From Rhynochetos jubatus (Eukaryota > Chordata > Aves > Eurypygiformes > Rhynochetidae): a stretch of DNA of 64,000 nucleotides. The translations under genes and the position numbers were made by a program. The stretch's first letter is position 1. Each line of letters begins with the position of its first letter. The stretch covers positions 140,244,175 to 140,308,174 of the forward strand of contig CM050648.1 in the NCBI GenBank assembly GCA_027574665.1. The letters are read 5' to 3'. This document shows, in pieces, positions 10,446-22,216 of this stretch. Under the pieces are notes generated by a model that worked only from the letters and a program-made list of their open reading frames with translations, was not told the origin of the DNA and made no database searches.

Positions 10446-13162
10446 TTACAACATGGCTAGAAGTCCACTGAAACCAGGAAAAAAAAAAAAGGTCTCAACA
10501 GGTTTCAGAGAAAATTAGAGCTTCACTGTGCTGCCATTTACTTCAGTGGAAATAAAATAGTCTGATTACTTTGTTGTAGCTGACTGAGGTTGCTGTAGAG
10601 TGCTAGCCTATGTACAAGTCTCTGGTTAAAGTAAGTGAAGTCTGTTTTAGCTGAAGCACGATGTAAACACTCAGGTTGGAGCTGCCAGATATTCTTAGAG
10701 CTTCACAAAACTCAGAGCAAATAGAAATCCAGACTGACAGCTGAATTTATCATAAAATAATGAGCACACTGGAAAAGTGCAACATAGCACTCCCAGCATG
10801 CATCCGAGAAAGCCACAAATAATCAAATGATATTTTTGTGTGCCACCGAGTATCAGGGGTATCTATTAATACTAATGGGATGGCATAGGATAGGCATATA
10901 AAATCAAAACCCAAATAGGAAGTTGTAGCATTAATGCAACTGCAGTGATCTGAGGAAAATTAACTAAAAAAATATGGTGATGTAGAAGCTAAAATGCTAC
11001 TGTCCTGATGTATTCAACTGCAGCACCCTGCACAAATCATAGCAGCAAAAGTAGATAGGAAAGTATTAATATGCATACAAAACACGTTAAGATTAAGCGG
11101 GGGGTTATTTGCACTTACAAAACCAAGCACATCAAGTAGGGGAGGCAGTAAAATTTAAAGTTGTTCAAGCTGATTGTGACCCAGATTTGACATCTGGGAG
11201 CTGCAGGGGAGGGAGGATGGTCACAACCCACTGAGAAGTGGCCTCTGCACTCCTTTTTAATTTCTCTTCCCACAAAAATAAATGTTATAAAAATAGCCAT
11301 GGTTAATGAAGGGCCCCTAAAATTATTCCTGTGTTAGGCTATGTACAGACACTCATCCATGCACTGTGACACTTACTTACTCAAGGATCTGCCCGGTTAC
11401 ACTATTATGTTGGGGAGGCAGGAAGAGCACAGGCCAATAGGCTTTAGAAAGGCAGATGTAAGGAGGCTCATTGACTGACTGGCAAGTCATACCTAATACC
11501 TTTTCTAAAAGCCAACAGATGGTGTGTGAACAGACAGCAAAGCTTATTTTCAGAGATATCAAAACAGCAGACAGTGCAAGCACTGGCATAAGGCAAGAGA
11601 TACAAACTTTGAGTTATTTTCAAGCACCATTAGTAACAAGAAAAGAAAATCAATAGATTGCCAGGTGAAAGGAGATGGCTTTTCTCATTGTAAGATGAGC
11701 TAGAAATCAGACCCTGATTTCACCTTCAAAGGAACACGGTTAGAAGAGTCATAAGGGCTATAAACCACCCCAGGAACCTATTTGACAATGTCCTCTTAAT
11801 GCAGCTGATGTCAAAACCTTTCCTGACAGAGCTGCCTTTGCTAATAGTCTGCTATCATTTCAAAAGCACTCACAACTTACAAGAAATCTGCTAGATCCTG
11901 TAAAACCCATCTCCTTCGGCCTCTTCTGAAACCTTAATGTTCTACCAGGAGTTGTTAACCTGAAGTTGTAGTTTCAAACAGGGTTCCCAAAGGGGTTTCA
12001 TGCAAACTCCTACAAGGGATTAGAGAGGTAGCTGAGACATTAGAGGGTTCTTACCACATTAATACAACCTACAAATGCCCATCCCCTTCAGAACACTGCT
12101 AAAACACCAAGTCAGTGAAACTGGGGCAATCTTGTGCTATATCATCACTTCCAGCATGACCTGAAGGAGGTCCCACAAAAACTTCCAGTTTGTCCTGTGC
12201 CTCCCAAAGCACAGAAAAGCTGGGGAGAATGCAGAAACCAAGGTCCAACCCCACGCAGATCCATCCAGGAGCATTTGTTTAAACAAGTCCTATGTATTTA
12301 ACCCTTCAGGAGTGGTGGGGAACAGTTCTCAATATGAGCTCCCCAGGTTGTCCTACGTGCCAAAGGCTCCCGACCTTCTCTCTCAGCCCTGTAACAGTAG
12401 TATGTAGCTTATAAAAAACAACCACTCACAAGCTCTTATCTCACCTTGCCTTGAATTTGGTATGTTGTGAATCTTTCCCTCAACTTCCATACATGCTGTT
12501 CCTGACGCTAATCATCTTCACCATCAACATGCCAGGAAAAAGCTTGACATAAAGGGTTAGTGTAGTTGAAAAAGGAAGCTCCTTTTCCTGGTGGGATCTG
12601 CAGAATTCACTCTGAGCCCAGCATGACAATCAAAACAATCATTTCAGCAGCTGTAATTGATATTTCTTACCTTTTTGTTCTTTTAAGGCACTGCTTCAGT
12701 TCAAAATAAACACAGACTTAAATATAGCACCTTATCTTAATACATAATAAAGTTATTCCAAGTACTTTTACTAAGGGGGAAGATTGTGGCAGTCTTCCTC
12801 ATACTGAAGAGCATCTTATTTCACAAGGAATTGTCTCCAACTTCCTCATATCTGGTTCAATCCTAATGATACTGCTCATGCAAACGAGGGAGGCTGTGAA
12901 TACCCATTGGTGACCTGCGCTTGTAGTCAACAAGTAACAAAATCTCTTCTAGCTGCTCTAGTGCTGGTGGCCTGTGTCCCCCGAAAAGCAGTGATTTCCC
13001 ATTCCCCACACACTGTATGAATCACCTGGTGTTCGGTCATGCTCAGCACCATGAGCTGTGTGCTATCTGCCATTTCTACAGAAGGGTGGTAGAGAAGAAT
13101 CAAGAAAGGAGACAAGCCTTGGGCCTGCTGTTACACAAGCCAAGCAGGACTCCCCCAGAAAC
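10446..13162. other. Non-coding stretch downstream of RHOJ
   Basis: I see no exon, RNA gene or intact transposon here. A further AATAAA lies near 10550. The base composition is mildly AT-rich and no long open frame is present. It is either intergenic or part of a long RHOJ 3' UTR. Confidence 0.5.
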
Positions 13163-13410
13163 AATCACAGATTCACAGTGTGGTAGGGATTGGAAGGGAC
13201 CTCTAGAGACCATCTAGTCCAACCCCCCTGCCAGAGCAGGATCACCTAGAGCAGATCACACAGGAACAAGTCCAGGCAGCTTTGGAAAGTCTCCAGGGAA
13301 GGAGACTCCCCCCCTCTCTGGGCAGCCTGTCCCAGTGCTCTGTCACCCTCACAGGGAAGAAGGGTTTCCTCATGTTCAGGTTGAACCTTCTGTTTTCCAG
13401 TTTATCAGCT
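13163..13410 (-). mobile_element. CR1 LINE fragment (3' end), antisense orientation
   Basis: Read on the minus strand, this is a typical 5'-truncated CR1 3' end. On the plus strand the recognisable blocks are GGATTGGAAGGGACCTCTAG, CATCTAGTCCAACCCCC, GAGCAGGATCACCTAGAGCA, GGGCAGCCTGTCCCAGTGCT and TTCCTCATGTTCAGGTTGAA. The copy is diverged from the consensus by small differences. It overlaps a chance plus-strand open frame (13335-13898) that I do not consider a gene. Confidence 0.95.
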
Positions 13411-16099
13411 CTAGGCAAGTGACTAAAAGCCCACACCCAGGGTGGGAAAATCACGGTAGCGAACAGAGAGCAACAGGAACTAACATTTCTCTACCGGTGA
13501 CGGTTGGCAGGGATGCAAGGGCTTCACTTCCCATAGACAGCAAGCTGTCAAGATCCCTTCTAAGATATGATCCCAAGACTCCAGAGACCCGATCTGAGAA
13601 CCCTTTAAAAGAGCTTAGGAAATGTTGCATAAATTCTTGCAAATCATTTCTGTCACTGCCTCCCCTCATCACACCCAGCCTCCTAACAGCAAGCACTACA
13701 GTGGCCACTTACACCGATGATATGTCTAGCAGACGTATTGTTACCATGCGAGTTGCCATGTCCTTACAAAACTGTCCCTCTAGGTCGGACATGAACGATG
13801 CCCGTGTGCTTACATACTTCACTTACCTTTTCTGTGACCATTTCTGTAGCTTTTTTTCCGCAGTGGAAGAGCAAATACCTCTTGATTCACCGTACTGAAA
13901 GTTCATCTGGATTAAAAATAAATTGCAACGGCATCAATCTGTCTCAAGCCAGGCTTATTGAAAAGCACATTTGCCTTCTCCAGCAAAGCAACCAACATAT
14001 GCTCCTGTTGGCCCAGGGACCATTTTTATAATAAACAGGTAGAATGCAGGAATCTGGCTGCACACACCTTCCTCCCTGTATTTTCTTTTTTTCCTCAAGA
14101 GGATTTGCAATGTGTTTTATCCTACTTAAAAAACAAACATGGAAATGGCAGAACATTTTCTTGTTTTACCACTCTAGGACTGGAGGAACATCTGCTGTGA
14201 CAGGAAGTGAGCATGGAGCCACCTATGTCAGATAACTTGTAGACACATTTGAGCTCCACGTAAAAATGAAGACCAATCTCTACTATAAATGTTTATTTTC
14301 CTCTTAGTGAATAAAGACCCTCTGAAAGCAGGAGAAAGCCTCCCACTGATTTCGGTAGTGGCTTGTGAACTTAGTTGTCTTCACCTATCAAAACAAAACA
14401 CGAATAGAAATATTCCTGCCTTGAAAACTTGGGACAAAAACAGATTAGGAGTAATGAATGCAACGCAAGTACAGCATCTACACCTCTGCTTTGGGGGACA
14501 GCTGCAAAATCAGGCCCCAGAGCCACAGTTGGTCAGTCAGATCCTAAAACTTAAACTTCATTTTAAGATGTTAAGGGGATGTCCATAACTAGAATGAAAA
14601 AATTCTTCAAATTCTTATTTCTTTGTCTCAGTTAAAGCTTTCAGAAACTTGTGAACAAGAATGTATTTTTCCTGGGCAGTTATAGGCACCCCAAAAGAAG
14701 AGCAAAAAGGAGTCAGAACCTCATTGTAAGATGAAAATGAGCTCACAGAGCAACAAGCAAAAATCATGAGTTGCTGTCAATGGAGAAAAATCTCTTTCAC
14801 TTTGAAAATATGTTAACAAAAATAACTCTGAGCGTGATCTCCACTCCTTCTTCCAGAACGTGCAGACCATAATGCAGTGTTTGGCTGCTTCTTCTACCTA
14901 CAGTATTAGGGTGGGACATCCAAAGATGCTGTATGTTGGCTTCATTTCAATTCTCATGAAGACAATGGAAAATTTCAATGGGGTCCACACATGACTAATG
15001 TGGAAAGTATTTGAGAGTCTTTATGTTTCCTCCTTTTCTGCCCTTGATTGTGGCTGACCAAGCTTTGAGCACAGAGATACACTGAGCCAGGTCCAAGAAT
15101 CTTTTATACCTTTTGGCTGATGGTTGTTGACTCCCAAAAGAAGTCAGGCATCTGGAGACTTTGCTGACCTGATCATTAGCTTGAGCTTTAGAGACTGGAT
15201 TTGTAAGTCCCAGTTTCAACCACTACTGAGGCTGAAGATGAAAATTATTACATTAACAACGTAATATTCAAGACAAATGGGTAGCTTTGCTGAGTTTGAC
15301 AACGCACTCATTGCTGTCACTTAATTTCATCTCACTGCAGTGGAGTGGAAGCATTCAGGTTGCCAGATTTCGTTTTGCACTTGGTATTGCCAAAGGTCAG
15401 TTTGAGCTCTCACCGATATCAGCTCTGGTGAATTTTTACTTTGGTGGGAGGTTAATCTTTACTTCAGAGTAAAGAGCTTTTGTCAGCCTATAGATTCCAG
15501 ATCTTCCAACACAACAGCTATTTGTATTGATAACATGTATAAATTTTTGTCTGACGTCTGTCGAAGTAATTTGGGTGTAAGCCATAGTATGACAGCCGTA
15601 TTGTCTCTCCCAACACTTTTCCCCAAAATAGGCAGCTGCTCTAACTGCATTACAGAACTGGTAGACACTGAGCTGCCTTGTCAGTATGGAGTAAATGAGC
15701 CCAAACTTTTCCGAAACTTGTAAATATAAATTCATTAATATGATAACAGAAAACTATGTGAGAGAGGAAAGACACTGGCAACGTCTTGTTCACTCATGAG
15801 AAGTGACCTAAGGTGGTGAGTCCAGGTTGCTGGGTGGGAGATGCTATAGCGCAGGGCACAGCATGTTGTCCACGCTGCCCCAGCAAGTATGGCGGGAGCC
15901 TGGAGAAAGGGCTCGGAGCTGCCTCCATGGAGTCACGCCGGGATACCTGGGGCTCAGCAGCACCTTGAGACTGGGAGGGCTTCAAAGGCGGTAGCAAAGA
16001 GGAGCAGAGAGAGGGATCTGAACTGCCCTTGAGTGCAAGGATAACTGAATCCAGTTCAGCCTGTTATGATGTTGATGCACTTGCCAAATACAAGCATTT
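13411..16099. other. Non-coding stretch, no gene recognised
   Basis: Open frames in this interval are short or, at 13335-13898, begin inside the CR1 copy. None has the codon pattern, domains or splice-site structure of a gene. No repeat family is recognised. Confidence 0.5.
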
Positions 16100-16720
16100 C
16101 ACTGCAAAGAGATTCTCTGCTCCCCTGAGACCATAAAGACAAGAAAATTTCTTTCCTTTCTTTTTGCGTAGTACTTCAGCAATACTTAAAGTAACAATGC
16201 AACAAGTCATTCTAATCGAGTTTGTTTGTGAACCAGATGTAATGACCTCAGCACAAATCGGGACCTAACACACCATCAGTCAGTTCTTAGCAGGTTGAGA
16301 AAAAGAGAGGTTTACTTTACTTGATGTGATGAGCAACTGAATTTTTCTCTCTTAAAAGTTGCTGTGTGCAATATTGCTGGAATATGGGGCTGATTAAACC
16401 AAAGGATGAGTATTAAAACATTACATCTGATTTTTGAGTGGTGTATCTTTTCTTAAAGGTTAACCAAATCTTCAAAATTCATGTCAAGGCAATAAAATTT
16501 CAAACCAAGGAAATCTAGTCTTCCAGCAATTACGTTTTGCGTATTTTAAGTGTCATGTAAACAGTATTAGTTTCCTATTTACAGCAAGTGATTCTATAGT
16601 CTTTTGCTTATCCTCCTTTAAACATGTAATTATTGTATATTGTAACTGCACATTAATATCGTCTACTGTACATAGTTTATTTTAACAAAATAAATGTATT
16701 ACTAAGTATTTTGACAGCAT
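16100..16720 (+). other. Candidate distal 3' end (RHOJ extended 3' UTR or a non-coding transcript)
   Basis: This AT-rich segment reads like the end of a vertebrate 3' UTR on the plus strand. A canonical AATAAA lies at 16689-16694. A Pumilio-type element TGTACATA lies 15 bases upstream at 16667-16674, and a GTGCAATA at 16366-16373 is an 8-mer match to the miR-25/92 seed class. A G/T-rich stretch follows the poly(A) signal. No coding frame is visible. Assignment to RHOJ, whose stop is 8.6 kb upstream, is a guess. Confidence 0.35.
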
Positions 16721-19700
16721 CACTTTGAGAAAGTCTGGTGCTATGTTTATTTTCCCAGGTGCTAATCACATACACCTTGCAGGATATTTTATATAGGAAA
16801 TGCACATACTAACACACAGACCTGCTTTTGGATGGTCCTGGAACCATCTGTACCTTCCAGTGTCCCTTGCAGATGATCAAACAGGACGTGACACTGAGGT
16901 TTGCGTGTCTCGGGCATGTTTCCCTTGGGAAACTGCTGCTTAACCAAATTCTTTGCAGCCCGGAAACATGGGAAGGTGGAGGTGTGGGACCTGCAGGCCT
17001 GGCTCCCTGCTGGCACTCAGCCTTCAGCTCACTCTGCTCCCAGTCTCCCTCAGTGACTGACCTGGAGATATTTAGTCTCCCATCCTCCACCAATATTAAG
17101 GTGGCTGGTTGGTTATTCTTTCAGATAGAACTTGTCCTTTTTTATTTTACAAAGGGGTACTTGGCATTACTGTCTGTGGTCTCTACTGCAATATCACAGC
17201 ACAATAAAAGGATTTTTCTCTCCCTTGAGTGAATATTTAAAGCATTTTGGAGAGAAGCCAGTGTGCAGCAGCCTAGCAGGCACTGTGGGTTTTTTGTAAA
17301 GCAGCTAGGAAAAGCATTAGCTCAAGTGCTAGGAGTTTTGAGGGGAGTTTGTCACCCCCTGACAAACCTAACACACACATAGCAAAACCCTCCAACAAAT
17401 CCTTACTGATGGCAAGGAAGATGAGGAGTTGTGTAACCTTCAGTCCAGCAGACGGGGCGGGGAGAGGCAGGAGAGAAAGTGAAATGCTTAAAGGGCTGAA
17501 GAAGTTACATGAGGAAACACAGCCCTTAAATGCGGGACTGGAATCAAGAAATGACTGTCTCCAGTCTTCCAGGGACTCAGTGTGGAGATGTGGCTCTTGT
17601 TTAAAAAAATATTAAAATTTACATTAAAAAAAAAAAAAAGATACTGCCTTTATTACCCAGCTTTTCAATGCCATCGATTTCAAGACCAGAAGCAATCCCA
17701 TTGACCAGTTAGTCTCATCTTCAAATTAAGACCATAAATCCCAACACTCCTGAACAATGTCCCTAATACTGATTGAACTAAAGCAAGTTTCACCAGCAAA
17801 AGGCTCTTTTCCTGTTCCTGCAGCTTGTGCATCTCAGCAGGCTTAACCAGCCCCTGCCCTGGGGCACTCCCTTGCAGAGCAAAGACAAAGGGGTGGTGAG
17901 GTCGCTTCCTAATAAAAGGGATCGCAATCCAAATCCCTGGCTGCTATAAATGGGTAAGTCCCCAGAGGAACCAGGACAATTCAAGAGGGTACAGCATGTG
18001 GCCTGGGATACACATGATTTACCTGCCCCAGGAGGAAGCTGGTATTAGTCACCAGACTATCCATGGCCAGACTTTGTCCGGGAAGAAGCAGCGTGGAGGA
18101 CGCAAGATGCCAAACGCATTGTCCAGAGCAGAAACTTCCTAAACTGCTCCCTGCTAAAGCTGGGTGGATATAGCCAGGGAAGGATACCTCTGTTCAGCCC
18201 TGCTGCTTTGACATTTCCCCGAGCACCCGCTGCCGGCTACTGCCAGTGGCAGGATATTGGGCGAGACAGCCCCTTGCTCCGACCCAGGGTGGCGGTTCCT
18301 ATGTTTTCATGTGAGTACAATGACAGCAGGAGGGAGCTGCCTGTCCCGTCCCCCAAAGAGAAATCCAGCTAGTGCAGGAAACACGTATGCAGGGAGTTTC
18401 CTGCCCTCCCTCTCACTGGAATTCTGCTTGGAAGAGGAGGGTAAAATACTCATTTCTGACATGGTCAGTCCAGCTGAGCACAACAACTACAGCACGGGAG
18501 CAAGGGAAGCTGAGTTTCAAGACCAAGTGGATTTCTGCAGCCGTCATATAACAGGAAAGCGTTGTCAAAAATCAAAGCCCTGCAGGACTGTGAGTACTGC
18601 CATTCGGGTTAACAGAGCGACAGCAAGCCTGAGAAATGGAGTGCTGTGCAGGATACAAATATGCCTCATCACAAGGGACCTTACAGCCTACACATTCCAA
18701 AACACACCGTGGGGGGTGTGGAAATCAGCTGGAATAGGACATTCATACTGTCCACATGGGAAACTGAGGCACAAAGAAATCCACTGATTTGCCCCTCTTT
18801 GCCTGGCATGTTTATGGCAGAACCAAGTGCCAAGTACAGTCCCCAAATTGTAGAATCATGCCTTCTGCATGTGTGCACCTTCTCCTTTTGGAGCAGGTGA
18901 TGCAGCCGTCTCCCTTCTTACAAAAAGCCTTCCACTGCAGCAGGTATTTCAAGCTGGAGCTGCAGGGCTGCAAATGGTTCAACACCAAGGCTTTGCAAAG
19001 GAGCTCCTCCCTTGCTCCCTGCTTTGCAAGTGCAATTTTCCCAGGGAAGTCAAGTTCCTCTTATTCACATAAAGCAAAATTTCTTTCCCTTGTTTTTAGG
19101 AAGCGAACATTGCACCAGATTAAACGTGCGTGGCAAATGACACTTTTAAGAGGTCCATGTTGCAGTCTGCGAGGATTTCTGTCTGGTCCTGGTTGTCAGT
19201 GTCCAGGTGAAAGGGACAACCGACATGCTACAAAAAGCAGGATGGGTTTCCATGGGAGAGATGATATGTGATTAACGATATGAGCCTCAGTGACAAACGC
19301 TCCTAGCAAACTTACGCACCAAAGACAGAAGGGCTCTGTAACTGCTTTGAATGGGTGGGAAGGTGAGATTTAAATCTGTGGCTTTAAAAATGCCTCCAAG
19401 GAGATGAAGGTGGTCTGTAAGGTGCTTCTCATGCTCTCAACTGTGTGGGCCGTTTTAACTGCCTGCAGATTCTGAGCAGCACATGACATCCCAGCTGCAG
19501 CATAAAGGATGTGAAAGCCAAAAGACTTGATCACAAGTATTAAAATTAGTGGGAATTTAATGAAGATCTAGTAGCATAAGAACTTCTGGAAAAAAGCCCC
19601 AGATTTGCAACTACCAGCCACAGGAATGAAGTTGGCTCCCTGAACCCACGGTGGTCTGCCCCACTGGTGGGAGCCCAGCAGGGCTGGACAGAGGGAGGTG

Positions 19701-22027
19701 CACCAGTCAAATGGGTTGGTGGGCTCTGGCATTGGCCGTCCTTTTGTCCCTCACAGCAATTCCACGGCATCTCCATTCGCTTTTGCTCTCCTCCTGAACA
19801 GGCCATCTAGAAGTGTCAGTGTGGTTTCAGTCAATACAACCTTCCCACCCTTCCTCTTCCACCGCCCAGTCTGGCTGCTACTGCATCAGTCAAAACCCCC
19901 CGTCACACCCTGCAGTGTTTCTTCTGAACACTTGCCGAGGTTTCTACTGTCTCACGGTACCTGGGTACAGCCCACATTTCCTGTTGGCTGTAAAGGAAGG
20001 AAGTTTGCCACTTTCTAACCCTACTTCTACTGCTGAGACCTTAGCACAGCCAGACTCTGTGAGAGAACTCCAGGAAATGACTTCACATCAGCATCGAGAT
20101 GTTTTGCAGGTGTTTACAGCTCCGGCAAAGAGTTTGTAGGAGCTTATACATATTCTACATGAGGAATCTCTATACATAAATAAAGAGGGACACATTGCTT
20201 TAAATTGCTTTCATACTACAATCTTGAGGTTTATTAAGAGGACAAACTAATTTGCAGGTTTCCCATAACAGCTGTGATGCCAGTTAGAACTATAACAAGA
20301 TCAGAGGGATTGTGAGATGCAATCTGAAAACACAAGGACTTTTTAAAGGGCAGCTGATTCTCCATCAGCAGAAAACCGCTCCTGCTGCTGTTTGACACAG
20401 CAGTCTCTATTCAGAATTACAGAAGGCAGAGAGATAAAATTGCGTCCTTTCTACTCAACCACAGCACAGCTTTGACAATTCCAGAGACAAACAAAAAAAA
20501 AAAAAAGACAGCAACTAATAAATTACAGGTTAAATGAAATCTGTCTCAGTGAGGACAGGACACCTGGGGAAGTTTGAAGCATGCAACCCTGGAAATGAAA
20601 GTGACTGCATCCAGAAGACAAGGCACTTGACTGGGGGGCAGGCAGGTGCAGGTACTACTCTCAGCAGCAATTCTCTCCCCGTGGCTATCTGAGAAGGTGT
20701 CTTTGCCTTGTAAGCTCCTGTGAGCCTCTCCCACTTGGAAAATCTTACTACTTTCACATAATTTCTCATTTCGTTCATGGGAGAAATGGGGGATGAATGT
20801 GGATCTGTCCTGAAGGTGAGAACCAGAGGACAAAGGCACTTCTGTGGCTGTGGTCATCAGGGGGCTGTTGTGGCAGCTCCCAGGTGTCCCCTAGTTTGCA
20901 AATAGTGGGTCTGAGGAGGTGTGAACCATCCTTTGGCATGCCTGCTCTCTTTCCTGTCCTGGGCTTCTCTCACCTGTATTGGCCACTCCACAGCTTTCCT
21001 GCGAGCACGTCTGCCTGTCCCCAGCTCTGTGTGCATCCTCAGAGGAGCAGGTATCCATGGAGCTGAGCTGCGCAGGGAAGTGTGGGAACACCCTTTGTAG
21101 CCCCCTCTTTCCCACCACCTCAGCCAGGGGCTCGCTGAAACCAAATCACAATCCTCATGTTTTGGCTTGTCCCTCTAACTCTGGAAACTGTCAGGAGAGA
21201 CTCCTTGGGCTCTGCAGACTCTCCCTGGTTCTATGTGAAGTCAGTTCCCCTCCTATCCCTGGACAGAAGCAGATGGGGAAGATATGCACTTTTGGCTTTA
21301 CAGATTTGATGTGTTTCTCTTTTTTCAAGGAATCGTCTCCTGTGAGGCAAGATTTTTTTTCAACAGAATGGCTCCAATTAAGCAAATGACTGAAATACGT
21401 GCTTAACTGTAAAAGCCCACTGACACTAAGCAAAACACTTAATCATGAGCTTAAGTACTTTGCTGAGTCAGGGCTGAGTATGCATTCACCCTAATTTCTA
21501 GGTAGCAATTTTCATTTCATTGGCCTTAAGGCCTTTTCCTTGACTGTTATTCCTGACAGATCTCAGTGTAGAAAAGAACTAATGGTGGGGCGAGGTGGTG
21601 GAAATGTTGATCATTGCATTTAAGAGTCATGAATGAAGAGGCTTTGCGGAGGGGGTAATGCCTTTGTGGCCTGTTCCCATCCCCAGTGACTGGTCCACGT
21701 GCACTTGGTGCATGAAGAAATGTCGCACAGAGTAAAAAGCCTGTAAGGAAAGGAAACTGCACCTTAAAACTGCTTTTTTTTTTTTTTTTTAAACCACAGG
21801 ATTTGCCATCGTAAGGCTGTGTGCTACATTTCTACAGCAAAAATGCCTTGAACAGCGTAAGGAGAGGTGATAAAGCCTCATCTGCCTAGAAAAGTCAATG
21901 ATTATGAGCATTACAGGGTGAGATCAAATTGTGGACTGACTTACACCCTCTGTAATGCTGGTGATACCGGGGGTGTGAAGCCAGGGAAGAGTTTGGCCCC
22001 TCCTCGCCTGACCTGGGAAAGGAGAGC
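16721..22027. other. Intergenic region between RHOJ and GPHB5
   Basis: No exon is recognised. The interval contains a short A-run near 17624-17639, an AATAAA at 20179-20184 in a plus-strand context and a 17-base T run at 21774-21790. The open frame of 176 codons at 18257-18787 has no recognisable domains. The part nearest 22027 is the 3' flank of GPHB5. I saw no canonical AATAAA for that gene on the minus strand within about 1 kb, so its 3' end is not placed. Confidence 0.5.
21774..21790. repeat. Poly(T) run (17 T; A run on the minus strand)
   Basis: This is a simple homopolymer about 240 bp downstream of the GPHB5 stop codon on the minus strand. I see no processed-pseudogene sequence attached to it. 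Confidence 0.8.
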
Positions 22028-22216
22028 TCAGGCAGTCTCGCATTCAGTGGTGGCAGTGGAGCAGATGTCGCAGTCGCAGCGGATGGCCACCGGGTAGGTG
22101 TAGAAGGGATCCACGTCAGGGGCACACTTGGGCAGCTTCACCGTCATCATCTTGGTCTCGTTGTAGGTGCAAACGCGGTGGTAAGACTCGATGTAAGGTG
22201 GTTCCAACACTGGTTT
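22028..22216 (-). CDS. GPHB5: GPHB5 terminal coding exon
   Basis: This exon encodes 62 residues (69-130), from KPVLEPPYIESYHRVC to the C-terminus TATTECETA, then TGA at 22028-22030. The acceptor on the minus strand is CCCCCACAG|AAACCA, with AG at 22217-22218. It contributes six cysteines, the YNET glycosylation site and the CDC half of the cystine knot. The junction is phase 0. Confidence 0.97.
   Translation of the reverse strand, partial: KPVLEPPYIESYHRVCTYNETKMMTVKLPKCAPDVDPFYTYPVAIRCDCDICSTATTECETA

Noticed and set aside
13335..13898. 187-codon plus-strand open frame, the longest in the window
   Set aside because: It starts inside the antisense CR1 copy and continues into non-coding DNA. 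It has no recognisable domain and no gene-like splice context.
17624..17639. A run that could be the tail of a processed pseudogene
   Set aside because: The sequence upstream shows no coding similarity and no target-site duplication.
18257..18787. 176-codon plus-strand open frame
   Set aside because: Its composition is that of translated non-coding DNA, with no signal peptide, domain or conserved motif that I recognise.
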